From a bacterium YEK0313 (GTDB taxonomy: Bacteria > Pseudomonadota > Alphaproteobacteria > Rhizobiales > Phreatobacteraceae), in assembly GCA_000751295.2 (NCBI GenBank), contig CCMO02000002.1, positions 1,138,501 to 1,202,500 on the forward strand: a stretch of DNA of 64,000 nucleotides. The letters run 5' to 3'. Positions 55,122 through 64,000 of this stretch are shown here, piece after piece (position 1 is the stretch's first letter; each line of letters opens with the position of its first letter). The position numbers and the translations under genes were made by a program. The notes beneath the pieces were generated by a model, which saw nothing but the letters and a program-made list of their open reading frames with translations, was not told the origin of the DNA and made no database searches.

Positions 55122-55892
55122 ATGAGCGCTTCTCTCTACGAGCCGATCAGCATTTACAAGGCCGTCGCGGCGAACATCGGCATCGTCGATGGACCATTCG
55201 AATATCTGACGGTCGGTGGCGCAAGGTTGCCGCTTCCGTTCACTACTCGAATGACAGTCGTGCGCCTCGCGAACGGCGACCTCTTCCTCCACTCGCCGAC
55301 TAAGTTTGACGATCGTCTAGCGGCGGAGTTGCAACAGTTGGGAGCACCTCGCCATCTCGTATCGCCCAACCAGTTCCACTACGCGCACATCGGCGAGTGG
55401 CAGAAGGCGTTTCCCGACGCGATTGCATGGGCGTCCCCGCGAGTTCGTCAAAGGGCCGCAGCGCGCGGAATATCAATCAACTTTTCGAGAGACCTGGAGG
55501 CAGTTCCGCCGGGAGAATGGCGAGGGGAAATCGACCAGACGCTTTTCCCCGGCGGCTATTTCAAGGAATTCATTTTCTTCCACGAGGCGTCCAAGACGCT
55601 GATCCTCACCGATACGATCATCAACATCGAGTTGGACAAGATCGGAGAGCCCTGGCGGACGGTCACGCGGCTCACCGGTATGTACCACCCGTACGGTCAG
55701 ATCTTCTTTGGCATGCGGCTTCCACTTCTCCTGCAGCGGAGAAAGAGGGACGCGGCGCTGGCCAAGATCCGCTCGTGGCAGCCGCATCGAATCATTCTCA
55801 GCCACGGACGCTGCTTTGAGGCACATGGAGGCGAGGTTATTCGACGGATATTCGGCAGTGCAGGCGCCAGCGGATGGCGATCGAGCTCATAA
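55122..55892 (+). CDS. DUF4336 (MBL-fold-like) protein
   Basis: A 256-residue protein of the DUF4336 family: FTTRMTVVRLANGDLFLHSP, LVSPNQFHYAHIGEWQKAFP, YFKEFIFFHEASKTLILTDT. The fold is metallo-beta-lactamase-like with a weakened metal site (HYAHIGEW, ILTDTIINIE, ILSHGRCF). Whether it is catalytic is unclear. It ends the MerR-type operon; the next gene has its own MerR-type promoter. It starts 17 bases after the MAPEG gene. Confidence 0.8.
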   Translation: MSASLYEPISIYKAVAANIGIVDGPFEYLTVGGARLPLPFTTRMTVVRLANGDLFLHSPTKFDDRLAAELQQLGAPRHLVSPNQFHYAHIGEWQKAFPDAIAWASPRVRQRAAARGISINFSRDLEAVPPGEWRGEIDQTLFPGGYFKEFIFFHEASKTLILTDTIINIELDKIGEPWRTVTRLTGMYHPYGQIFFGMRLPLLLQRRKRDAALAKIRSWQPHRIILSHGRCFEAHGGEVIRRIFGSAGASGWRSSS

Positions 55893-55987
55893 GGTCGCCG
55901 GATGTATTACCTTGCTACTGTGACACCGGCTCTTGCAAGCCACAATTCTGGCCGCGAACAGCGCCGCTCTTCCGGCACAGGGCCCGC

Positions 55988-56018
55988 TTGATTCTGTAGC
56001 GGCTACAGAATGTAGGAT
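55988..56018 (+). promoter_or_regulatory. MerR-type promoter for the soft-metal ATPase
   Basis: TTGATT (55988-55993) and TAGGAT (56013-56018) are 19 bases apart, with the dyad CTGTAG-CGG-CTACAG between. It differs from the 49483 site in one dyad-centre base and a few flanking ones. The MerR gene at 49011 is the only MerR gene in the window, so the same regulator likely controls both. The ATPase gene begins about 60 bases downstream. Confidence 0.8.
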
Positions 56019-56082
56019 CCCTAGTCAAGCCAGCGAGAATGTTGGGCAGTCAAGCATGAACGGACGGCGATTCGAAGGATAC

Positions 56083-59000
56083 ATGATGAAGGTTGACACC
56101 ATGAGGAGCACTGCGCGCCCGCTCCGCTTCAAAGTCGCCGGCTTGGATTGCCAGAATGAAATCCGCGCGCTTCGTGGGGCGGTGGGACCAATCGTCGGAG
56201 GCGACGACAAGCTGTCCTTCGACACCAAGGCGGGCCTGATGGAGGTAGCGGTCGGGGATCCTACCCTGGTTATTGAAATAACCCGGGCGGTTGATGCCAC
56301 GGGAATGCGAGCGGACCTTCTGCCAGAGCGAACGCCGCAGTCTACATCGGCGCTGCTTTTTCAGATCGACGGGCTCGACTACAAGAACGAAGTCGCCGTG
56401 CTCAAACGTGAGATCGGTCCGCTTGTAGGGGGCGAGGATCGGCTGGCATTCGATACCGCGAGACGGTTGATGACGGTCGCGCCGCAAAGCCAAGCGACGA
56501 TCCAAGACATCGTTCGAGCCGTTGCGCCGACCGGCATGCGTGCCTCGCTTGTTGGAGATGGCGTGGACGAGGCGGTGCTCTACCGTGTGCACGGACTCGA
56601 CTGCAAGAACGAGGTGGCGGCCCTGACGCGGGAGCTGGCACCGCTCGTCGGAGAGGACAATCTCGCGTTTGACACAGAACGCGGCATGATGACGGTGGGG
56701 CCTCAGAAGCGGGTCGTCTCTGATGTGATCAAGGAGGCCGTGGCTCGAGCGGGTATGCGCGCGGAACCATGGGCGCCGGAAACCGTGTCGTCTGCTTTCG
56801 CCAACCCCACCTCCCAGCAGGAAGACTTGGCCTGCGGCTGTGGCGCAGAGGTGCAGGAGGTCTTCAGTCCGCCGATCCCGACCCACTTACCCGGTCAGGT
56901 CGTGTTTCGCATTCATGGCATGGATTGCGCCGACGAGATCGCGGCCTTGAAGCGCGAGGTCGGTCCGCTCGTCGGGGAAGACAAGCTCGCCTTTGATCTC
57001 CTCAACGGCCGCATGTCGATCGACGTGACACCGGATTCCGTGCTCGAAGCAAGTATCGAGAAGGCGGTGGCTCGCGCCGGCCTGCGCGCGGAGCCGTGGA
57101 TCGAAGGCGGCATTAGCGACGCCGCACAGATCGAAGAGCGCCGGAAGCGGGTGCAGTCGTGGCTCACAACCGCAAGCGGCGTGCTCACCGCGCTGGGCTT
57201 CGCGGTCCACGCTTGGCTCGGGGGCGGCGTCATAGCCGCTTTCGAGGCAGGCGAACATGCCAGGGGCACAACCCCGTTGCCGAGCATGGTTCTCTACGCG
57301 GTCGCCGTGCTCTGTGCCGCGCGCTACGTCGCGCCCAAGGCTTGGCTCGCGGCCAAGCGACTTCGCCCCGACATGAATCTGCTGATGATGGTTGCGGTCG
57401 CGGGCGCGATCGGTATCGGCGCCTGGTTCGAGGCCGCCACCGTTTCGTTCTTTTTTGCATTGGCGCTGGCGCTCGAGGCCTGGAGTCTTGGTCGCGCGCG
57501 CCGCGCGGTTGCCGCCCTCATGGAACTCGCCCCGCCGACAGCGCGCGTCAAGCTCGAAGACGGCTCCGAGCGCGACGTGGCGGCGGCCGAGGTGCGAGTC
57601 GGCGCGAGGATCATAATCCGGCCGGGAGACAAGGTGCCGCTCGACGGCCGGGTCGTCGCTGGCGAGAGCGAGGTCAACCAGGCACCGATCACCGGTGAAA
57701 GCGTCCCCGTGTTCAAGGCGGAAGGGGACGACGTATTTGCCGGGACCATCAACGGTGAGGGCGCAATTGAGGTCGTGACCACCAAAGCGGCGAATGACAC
57801 GACGCTCGCCCAGATCATCCGCATGGTCGGTTCGGCGCAGAGCCGGCGCGCACCCAGTGAGCAATGGGTTGAGAAGTTCGCACGTGTCTACACGCCGGTC
57901 GTAATGGTACTCGCCATTGCGATTTTTCTCGCTCCGCCCTTGCTTATGGGCGGCGCTTGGGACGTCTGGTTCTATCGGGCTCTCGTACTCCTCGTGATCG
58001 CTTGCCCCTGCGCTCTCGTGATTTCGACCCCGGTGACGATCGTGGCGGCCCTGGCCGGCGCGGCAAAGCAGGGGGTCCTGGTCAAGGGCGGCACCTATCT
58101 CGAGACGCCTGCGCACCTCAAGGCGATTGCCTTGGACAAGACGGGCACGCTCACCGAAGGACGGCCGCAGGTTGTCGAGATCGTGCCGCTTGGAGGTCGC
58201 AGCGAAACTGAGCTCCTCGGTCTGGCCGCGGCCCTGGAGGCGCGCAGCGGGCATCCGATCGCTCGCGCCATCCTGGCGAAAGCCGCCGAGCTGAAGATCG
58301 CCGCCGAGCCTGCCGAGGCTGTCCAAGCCATCACTGGCCGAGGCGTCATCGGGCGAGTGGCCGGCCGCGAAATGTGGCTCGGCTCGCGCCGCTACCTTGA
58401 GGAGCGCGGCGTCAATTCTGCTGAGGTTCTGCAGCGGGCGGATGCGCTTTCGAGCGCCGGTCGCACCATCGTTGCGGTCGGCGATGGTCAGGACGTCTGG
58501 GGGCTCGTTGCTGTCGCCGATGCTGTCAGGCCGGAGGCCAAGGACATTGTCACGGCGCTGCACCGCGCCGGGATCGAACACGTTGTGATGCTCACCGGAG
58601 ACAATCGCGCGACAGCCGAGGCGATTGCGAAGCAGACAGGCATCGACGAGGTCCAGGCAGAACTGCTGCCGGGCGACAAGGTGGCGGCGGTCGAGGATTT
58701 GGTGCGGCGCTACGGATCGGTGGCGATGGTCGGCGACGGAGTCAATGACGCTCCCGCGATGGGGCGTGCCAATCTCGGCATCGCCATGGGTGCCATGGGC
58801 AGCGACGCCGCCATTGAAACGGCCGATGTTGCGCTCATGTCGGACGATCTGTCGAAACTTCCTTGGCTTGTGCGCCATTCGCGGGCGACGCTCGCCGTCA
58901 TCCGACAGAACGTTGCCTTCTCGATCGCCGTGAAGTTCTTGTTCACAGGGCTGACAGTGATTGGTCTCGCATCGCTCTGGGGTGCTATCGCAGCGGACGT

Positions 59001-59148
59001 CGGCGCGTCTCTGCTGGTCGTTCTCAATGGCCTGCGCCTGCTCAATCGTGGTCAGACCAGCGGTCAAAAGGGTGGCCCATCCAGCGGTCTTGGCGTTTCG
59101 ACGCAGCAGCGTCGTGCCCCGACCATCGCCGAAACGGTCCCGGCGTAG
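56083..59148 (+). CDS. Zn/Cd/Pb P1B-2 ATPase with four HMA-like domains
   Basis: A 1021-residue metal pump. Four N-terminal HMA-fold repeats occupy about residues 1-330, opening GLDCQNE, GLDYKNE, GLDCKNE and GMDCADE; none has the CxxC of classic HMA domains, and a CGCG lies in the third-to-fourth linker. Pump motifs are TGES (actuator), ACPC (residue about 641, the Zn/Cd/Pb type), DKTGTLTEG (about 685), and GDGVNDAPAM. This resembles ZntA/CadA/PbrA. I used ATG 56083 behind AAGGA, downstream of the MerR-type promoter. lspA and a kinase remnant follow, as in pbr operons. Confidence 0.88.
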   Translation: MMKVDTMRSTARPLRFKVAGLDCQNEIRALRGAVGPIVGGDDKLSFDTKAGLMEVAVGDPTLVIEITRAVDATGMRADLLPERTPQSTSALLFQIDGLDYKNEVAVLKREIGPLVGGEDRLAFDTARRLMTVAPQSQATIQDIVRAVAPTGMRASLVGDGVDEAVLYRVHGLDCKNEVAALTRELAPLVGEDNLAFDTERGMMTVGPQKRVVSDVIKEAVARAGMRAEPWAPETVSSAFANPTSQQEDLACGCGAEVQEVFSPPIPTHLPGQVVFRIHGMDCADEIAALKREVGPLVGEDKLAFDLLNGRMSIDVTPDSVLEASIEKAVARAGLRAEPWIEGGISDAAQIEERRKRVQSWLTTASGVLTALGFAVHAWLGGGVIAAFEAGEHARGTTPLPSMVLYAVAVLCAARYVAPKAWLAAKRLRPDMNLLMMVAVAGAIGIGAWFEAATVSFFFALALALEAWSLGRARRAVAALMELAPPTARVKLEDGSERDVAAAEVRVGARIIIRPGDKVPLDGRVVAGESEVNQAPITGESVPVFKAEGDDVFAGTINGEGAIEVVTTKAANDTTLAQIIRMVGSAQSRRAPSEQWVEKFARVYTPVVMVLAIAIFLAPPLLMGGAWDVWFYRALVLLVIACPCALVISTPVTIVAALAGAAKQGVLVKGGTYLETPAHLKAIALDKTGTLTEGRPQVVEIVPLGGRSETELLGLAAALEARSGHPIARAILAKAAELKIAAEPAEAVQAITGRGVIGRVAGREMWLGSRRYLEERGVNSAEVLQRADALSSAGRTIVAVGDGQDVWGLVAVADAVRPEAKDIVTALHRAGIEHVVMLTGDNRATAEAIAKQTGIDEVQAELLPGDKVAAVEDLVRRYGSVAMVGDGVNDAPAMGRANLGIAMGAMGSDAAIETADVALMSDDLSKLPWLVRHSRATLAVIRQNVAFSIAVKFLFTGLTVIGLASLWGAIAADVGASLLVVLNGLRLLNRGQTSGQKGGPSSGLGVSTQQRRAPTIAETVPA

Positions 59149-59221
59149 ATCGAGGTTGCGTCAGCGCAACCCAACCCAAGCACACCGGTCGCGGAGAATG
59201 GCCGAAAAAGAAAGGACTTGA

Positions 59222-59752
59222 TTGAGCGTGGCGTATCCGAGGCTGATCCGACGAGCTACATTGGCATGTGGTGCTTTAGCTGCCGCCCTTGCGGTCGATT
59301 TTGTTACGAAATGGCTGATCCTCAACGTCGTAATGGTGCCGCCGCGGACGATCGAGATCGCGCCATTTTTCAACCTGACCCTCGGTTTCAATACGGGTGT
59401 CAGTTTCGGAATGTTCCGTGAGCTCTTCCTCGATCGCCCATTGATGCTCGCCGGAATCAAGATGTTGATCGTCGCCGGCCTTCTCCTCTGGGCCATGAGA
59501 ACGCCAAAGCCATTGGAGACGGTTGGTCTCGGCCTGATCGCCGGCGGTGCGATGGGCAATATTGTGGACCGGATAAGTCAAGGTGCCGTGACCGATTTCC
59601 TCGATTTCCATGTCGGAAGATGGCACTGGCCGGCCTTCAACATGGCGGACACGATGATAACGATCGGCGTCGTCTTGCTGATCGCCGGCTCCTTTTGGCC
59701 GGTGAGGTCGATGACTCCCGTTCAGAAGCGGCCGAGCGCCGCGGAGCACTGA
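59222..59752 (+). CDS. lspA: LspA signal peptidase II (PbrC-like)
   Basis: A 176-residue intact lipoprotein signal peptidase with four helices. Catalytic Asp residues are in GNIVDRISQG and FNMADTMIT. The N-terminal DFVTKWLILN and FFNLTLGFNTGVSFGMF are family motifs. Start TTG 59222 behind AAAGGA, with GTG 59228 as alternative. LspA beside a soft-metal ATPase is the pbrBC arrangement known from lead resistance. It cleaves lipoprotein signal peptides in the inner membrane. The copy at 48577 is broken. Confidence 0.88.
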   Translation: MSVAYPRLIRRATLACGALAAALAVDFVTKWLILNVVMVPPRTIEIAPFFNLTLGFNTGVSFGMFRELFLDRPLMLAGIKMLIVAGLLLWAMRTPKPLETVGLGLIAGGAMGNIVDRISQGAVTDFLDFHVGRWHWPAFNMADTMITIGVVLLIAGSFWPVRSMTPVQKRPSAAEH

Positions 59753-59862
59753 CGATGGCGCTCATCAATGTTTTTTTGCTCTCACCCTGCGGGCTGCCGC
59801 TCGTTCGGGCTACCTATCCTACGGCTTGTGCATACGGAGCAACTCGCCCGTTGGCCCTCGTA

Positions 59863-60062
59863 ATGCATGATCAGCAAGCCAAGAAGCGCGCACTACTGTT
59901 CTTGAATCGGCGAAGCGGCAACGGTGGTGATCGCGCGCCGGATGCCGCTGTCCAGCAACTTGAGGCCGGCGGATTGTTTTGATGCGCGGGTCATGCATTC
60001 AAGCAGAAGATGTCACCCGCGAGATCAAACGCCATGCGCACGTGGTGTGGCACTCCGGCTGA
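59863..60062 (+). pseudogene. Diacylglycerol-kinase-like remnant
   Basis: From ATG 59863 the first 39 codons read KKRALLFLNRRSGNGGD...LEAGGLF, the nucleotide-binding start of the DAGK/YegS catalytic domain (LLFLNRRSGNG). A stop follows at 59980-59982. The reading frame shifted by one base continues with VTREIKRHAHVVWHSG, matching the next DAGK segment, then stops at 60062. Only the N-terminal tenth of the gene remains. It lies directly after the ATPase-lspA pair. Confidence 0.6.
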
Positions 60063-60226
60063 TATACGTCCATTTCGGACGAAATATATGCAAACGCGTT
60101 GCAATAGCATCTTAACATGAACTGACTACAGTCCTGTCAACAGTGCTGCCGATCCGAGTCGGGCTGCGCCTAGGAACCACGAAAATCCCAGCGCGCAGTT
60201 CCCATATTGGTTGAGGCGGTTGCCGC

Positions 60227-61213
60227 TTGGCCGGGGCATGCATTCCGGGAGTGCCACGGCTGCAGTTCACCGGAATCACAGAGGAGTTCCGGCCGCTGGA
60301 GGCGCAAATTGAGTTGAGGCACCTGCGCTATGCCGTCGCCGCCGCGCACTATGGGAGCTTCCGGCGGGCGGCGGAGGCGCTCGGGGTCAAGCAATCCACG
60401 CTGAGCCGCTGCATATCGCAATTGGAAATTCGTCTGGGTGTCGTGTTGTTCGAGCGAACCAGCGGGGGAGTTCGACTGACCACGGCGGGGGCTGAAATAT
60501 TGCGCACGTCCCGGCACTTGGTCGAAACCGTCGACCATATGGCCGCGACAGCCAAGGAAATGGGTAGGGGCGAGGCCGGCCGTCTCACCGTCGGATTCTA
60601 CACCTCGCTTTCGGCCGGAAATCTTCGGGCCAGCCTGATCGAGTATGCATCGCGGTTCCCCAAGGTCGAGATCCGGACATATGAGGGCGCACGCGCTTGC
60701 CTCTTCGCCGGCGTCGACGCCGGGCGGCTCGACGTTGCCATCGTTACCGGTGATCCGGTTCCTGGCGAGGGGAAGGTGATGGGGCTCTGGAGCGAACGCA
60801 TCATGGTCGCGCTGCCAGAGGGCCACCGGCTCGCCGCCAACAACATCGTCTATTGGACGGACCTCAAGGACGAGACGTTCCTGTTCAGCCAGCACGATCC
60901 CGGTCCTGAGATCCAGGACATCCTTCTGGCGAAGCTTGCGGCGCCGGGCGAGCGGCCAAAGGTCATCAGCCACGATGTCAGCCGCGAGAACATCAAGAGC
61001 CTGGTCGGGGCTGGCTTTGGCGTCAGCCTGATGTGCGAAGCCTGCGTTGGGGCTGCGTACACAGGCGTGGTCTATCGCGAGGCGCGCGACGGCAACGGGC
61101 CGAGCAGGATCAGCTATGCCGCCTATTGGCAGCCCAACAACGACAATCCAGCGCTGGCGGGTTTCATCAGCCTGCTTCAAGAGCGCTATCCCGCGCTGCC
61201 GGCAGGTGATTGA
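60227..61213 (+). CDS. LysR-family regulator next to trb genes
   Basis: A protein of up to 328 residues with the LysR winged helix at about residues 30-90 (ELRHLRYAVAAAHYGSFRRA, AEALGVKQSTLSRCISQLE) and a substrate-binding domain. The N-terminal end is uncertain: the open frame begins at TTG 60227, GTG 60251 is possible, and the family usually starts at the residue before ELRHLRY. It converges on the DUF2274 gene and overlaps it by 28 bases. Its place at the end of the trbF-trbG-trbI-DUF2274 block is one I recall from rhizobial conjugative elements, suggesting control of transfer genes. Confidence 0.8.
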   Translation: MAGACIPGVPRLQFTGITEEFRPLEAQIELRHLRYAVAAAHYGSFRRAAEALGVKQSTLSRCISQLEIRLGVVLFERTSGGVRLTTAGAEILRTSRHLVETVDHMAATAKEMGRGEAGRLTVGFYTSLSAGNLRASLIEYASRFPKVEIRTYEGARACLFAGVDAGRLDVAIVTGDPVPGEGKVMGLWSERIMVALPEGHRLAANNIVYWTDLKDETFLFSQHDPGPEIQDILLAKLAAPGERPKVISHDVSRENIKSLVGAGFGVSLMCEACVGAAYTGVVYREARDGNGPSRISYAAYWQPNNDNPALAGFISLLQERYPALPAGD

Positions 61214-61428
61214 CGCTGCCGTCGCGCCTTCGCAAAGCCCCGATCGGTCGCCATGAAACGCTCGACCATGGGCACGATCAGCTTGGCCGGATCGGCTGCC
61301 GGATGTCCCGTTTCCCGAGCCAGGATCTCGGCATAAGCGACCAAATCCCGATGCACGGCGGCAGGAAGCTCGATCGTCAGCTTGACCGGCTTGTCGTCTG
61401 CGATGGCTCCCAGCTTCAGCTTCGCCAT
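61186..61428 (-). CDS. DUF2274 protein of the trb cluster
   Basis: An 80-residue protein: MAKLKLGAIADDKPVKLTIE, LPAAVHRDLVAYAEILARE, then a helical tail. The opening resembles a ribbon-helix-helix DNA-binding protein (KLTIELPAAVHRDLVAYAE). DUF2274 genes sit directly after trbI in rhizobial conjugative clusters; the function is unknown. It starts at ATG 61428, one base from the TrbI stop. Confidence 0.85.
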   Translation of the reverse strand: MAKLKLGAIADDKPVKLTIELPAAVHRDLVAYAEILARETGHPAADPAKLIVPMVERFMATDRGFAKARRQRQSPAGSAG

Positions 61429-61429
61429 A

Positions 61430-62640
61430 TCAGCCTCCGTAGGGCTCGAGGACGAGGTCGCGGGTGACGATGACGCGAACCGGAAAGCCGGGCCGGATGG
61501 TCAGCGTCGGCGCGACGTTCAACTGGCGGCGGACGATCTGCTGGCCGGCGTCGTTGATCGTGTCCTGACCGCCATTGCGGATAGCCTGGATCAGCCGATC
61601 GTCGTCGTTGGTGGCAAGCTCGGCGCCGATGCTCAGCAGCGTGGAAAGACCCGCCGCCTTGGCGAGATCCCACCAGTGATAGTCGACACCGTCCTGGAGA
61701 CCGGCATAGCCCTCGGCGTCAGCGCCGAGCTGGCGCTCGAGGACGATCGAGCGGCCATTGGGGAAGATCAGGCGGTTCCAGACCAGCAGCACGCGGCTCT
61801 GGCCGAACTGAACATTGTTGTCGTACTGGCCGATGATGCGCGTGCCTTGGGGTACGAGCAGGATGCGCCCCGTCGGGCTGTCATAGATATTCTCCGTCAC
61901 CTGCGCGGTGATCTGGCCCGGAAGGTCGGATCGGATGCCGGTGATCAGCGCGGCAGAGATGACGGCGCCGGCTTGCAGAATGTTGGGCGATGCCGGCGCC
62001 GCTATGCGGTCTGGCGCGACGGTGCGCCGATCGGCAGCGGCGTTGAGGAAGGCGAGCTGCCGATCCTGCGCGGATGGCGTGGCGGGCTGCGGAGCCAGGC
62101 CCAGACTCGCCAGGTCAGGTGTGGGCTGCGGCGCAACCGCCGCCGAGCCGGGGCTCGGCGATGACATCGGGCGATTTTCCGTGCCGGCGAAGAGCCTGGC
62201 TGTGCGCGCGGCCTCGATCTCCTGCAGCCGTCGCTGCTCCTCGGCGCTGAGGCTGGGATTGGGTGCCGCGACGCCAGGGGGCACGGGCTGTCCGCGGTTC
62301 TGCGCGCCAAGGATCGGCCGCCCAAGATCGCCGGGTAGTGGCGGACCGAGCTGGGGAATGCCGCTGTAGTCGCGCGGTAACCCCGCGAGACCGTCGGCGG
62401 TCGAGCGGTTCTCGGTCGAATAGAGTTCCTCAGCGGGCCTGCCCCCGTCGCGGGTCTGGAGCGCGTAGATCAACGCACCGCCCAATCCCACGCTTGCGAC
62501 GAGACCGATGCCGGCGAGCGCCTTGCGCGAGAGCCGCGTGACACGCGGCGGTTCGGCGCGGAGCCGCATCGGGGCGGCCGCGTCGGCGGCTGCTCCGGTC
62601 AGCGGCGCGTCTTCTTCTTTTTGTTCGCTTGCGGGCTCGC

Positions 62641-62644
<4 letters not shown>
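61430..62644 (-). CDS. trbI: Conjugal transfer protein TrbI (VirB10-like)
   Basis: A 404-residue VirB10/TrbI protein spanning the envelope of the conjugative type IV secretion system. It has a cytoplasmic start, one membrane helix (ALAGIGLVASVGLGGALIYA), a Pro/Gln-rich periplasmic linker, and the C-terminal beta-barrel domain with SALITGIRSDLPGQITAQVT and ARIIGQYDNNVQFGQSRVLL. Start GTG 62644 overlaps the TrbG stop by four bases. It bridges inner-membrane energy and outer-membrane pore. Confidence 0.9.
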
Positions 62645-63662
<1,018 letters not shown>

Positions 63663-63666
<4 letters not shown>

Positions 63667-64000
63667 TGCCCAAGCTCCCGTGACCAGTTGATGGCGTTGA
63701 CGTAGATGCCGAGCGGGTTGGCGCGGAGCCGGTCGGGGTTGCGCGGCACCTGCACGACGATGGTGAGAATGGCGGTCCAGCGGGTCGTCTCGGCGAGCTG
63801 GCCGTTCTCGTAGCGCCGCTCTGTCCAGGCGACGCGGAAACTGTCGGGAGAAGCGCGGATTACGCTAGAGACGTCGATCGCGACCTGCTGGCGGCCGACC
63901 TTAGTGAAAGGGTCGTTCGACCGCGCATAGTCGTTGAGCGCGGCCGCGCCGCGATCGGTGGTGAAGTCGTAGGCGCGCAGCCAATTCTGGCGGACGATGA
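63663..64000 (-). CDS. trbF: Conjugal transfer protein TrbF (VirB8-like), partial
   Basis: The last 112 codons of TrbF run off the right edge. The end reads WTERRYENGQLAETTRWTAI, LTIVVQVPRNPDRLRANPLG and IYVNAINWSRELGQ, the conserved C-terminus of TrbF/VirB8, a periplasmic nucleation factor of the transfer complex. The stop overlaps the TrbG start. It shows that the window contains one end of a trb operon running leftward from beyond 64 kb. Confidence 0.9.

Noticed and set aside
56887..59067. 726-codon minus-strand frame opposite the soft-metal ATPase
   Set aside because: The plus strand has all P-type ATPase motifs; the reverse frame is His/Arg-rich shadow.

Overview
The window is GC-rich alphaproteobacterial DNA, most likely from the Rhizobiales. 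This is inferred from the gene families present: a GapR/DUF2312 protein, a BigR-Blh sulfide module, CYP152, and a trb cluster flanked by DUF2274 and a LysR gene. It holds two mobile elements placed head to head at a tRNA-Arg(CCG) attachment site near 32.8 kb.

Region 1 (1-32.7 kb) is most of a podovirus-like prophage. Its left arm is transcribed leftward from an immunity region at about 19.3 kb. In order it carries a Cro-like gene, three DNA methyltransferases, a DnaA-domain-IV-like protein and a DUF1376 replication protein, small and large terminase, portal, scaffold, a CsrA-like protein, an N4-gp56-family capsid protein, adaptors and a Tad2-like (anti-Thoeris) protein. The arm ends at a terminator near 1.6 kb and meets four rightward genes of unknown function. 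The right arm (19.96-31.4 kb) is a tightly overlapped rightward series of early and accessory genes (GapR-like, DUF5131, J-domain, ASCH, HAD, DUF1643, PAPS-reductase-like, several tiny membrane peptides). It meets a leftward tyrosine integrase. Two identical 24-bp operator sequences flank the repressor gene, and two 15/18 matches lie upstream of the portal operon. Lysis and tail-fibre genes are not in the window.

Region 2 (33.0-64 kb) starts with a P4-type integrase and ends in leftward trbI-trbG-trbF, so it looks like one end of an integrative conjugative element loaded with metal and sulfide resistance. It contains an Acr3/BASS-type permease, a universal stress protein, a CsoR-type repressor with a P1B-4 ATPase and a NicO-type exporter, a zinc-ribbon/CDF operon, a BigR-rhodanese-TSUP-Blh sulfide detoxification set, a Met-rich secreted protein, a PbrR/CadR-like MerR gene, a large soft-metal ATPase with four degenerate HMA domains, and two lspA copies (one frameshifted). 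Three stand-alone AbiEi-type winged-helix genes (one decayed) are scattered through it.

Two systems deserve attention. First, the prophage encodes a CsrA-like protein, and identical 17-bp hairpins that put AGGA in the loop on the message strand lie just upstream of the capsid gene and of the terminase gene. Second, three MerR-type promoters with 19-bp spacers and nearly identical dyads share one MerR gene. One of them drives an unusual operon: two phenylacetate-CoA-ligase-like proteins, a small membrane protein, a truncated CDF protein, a CYP152 peroxygenase, a MAPEG protein and a DUF4336 protein. This suggests metal-responsive lipid or acyl chemistry next to the metal pump.
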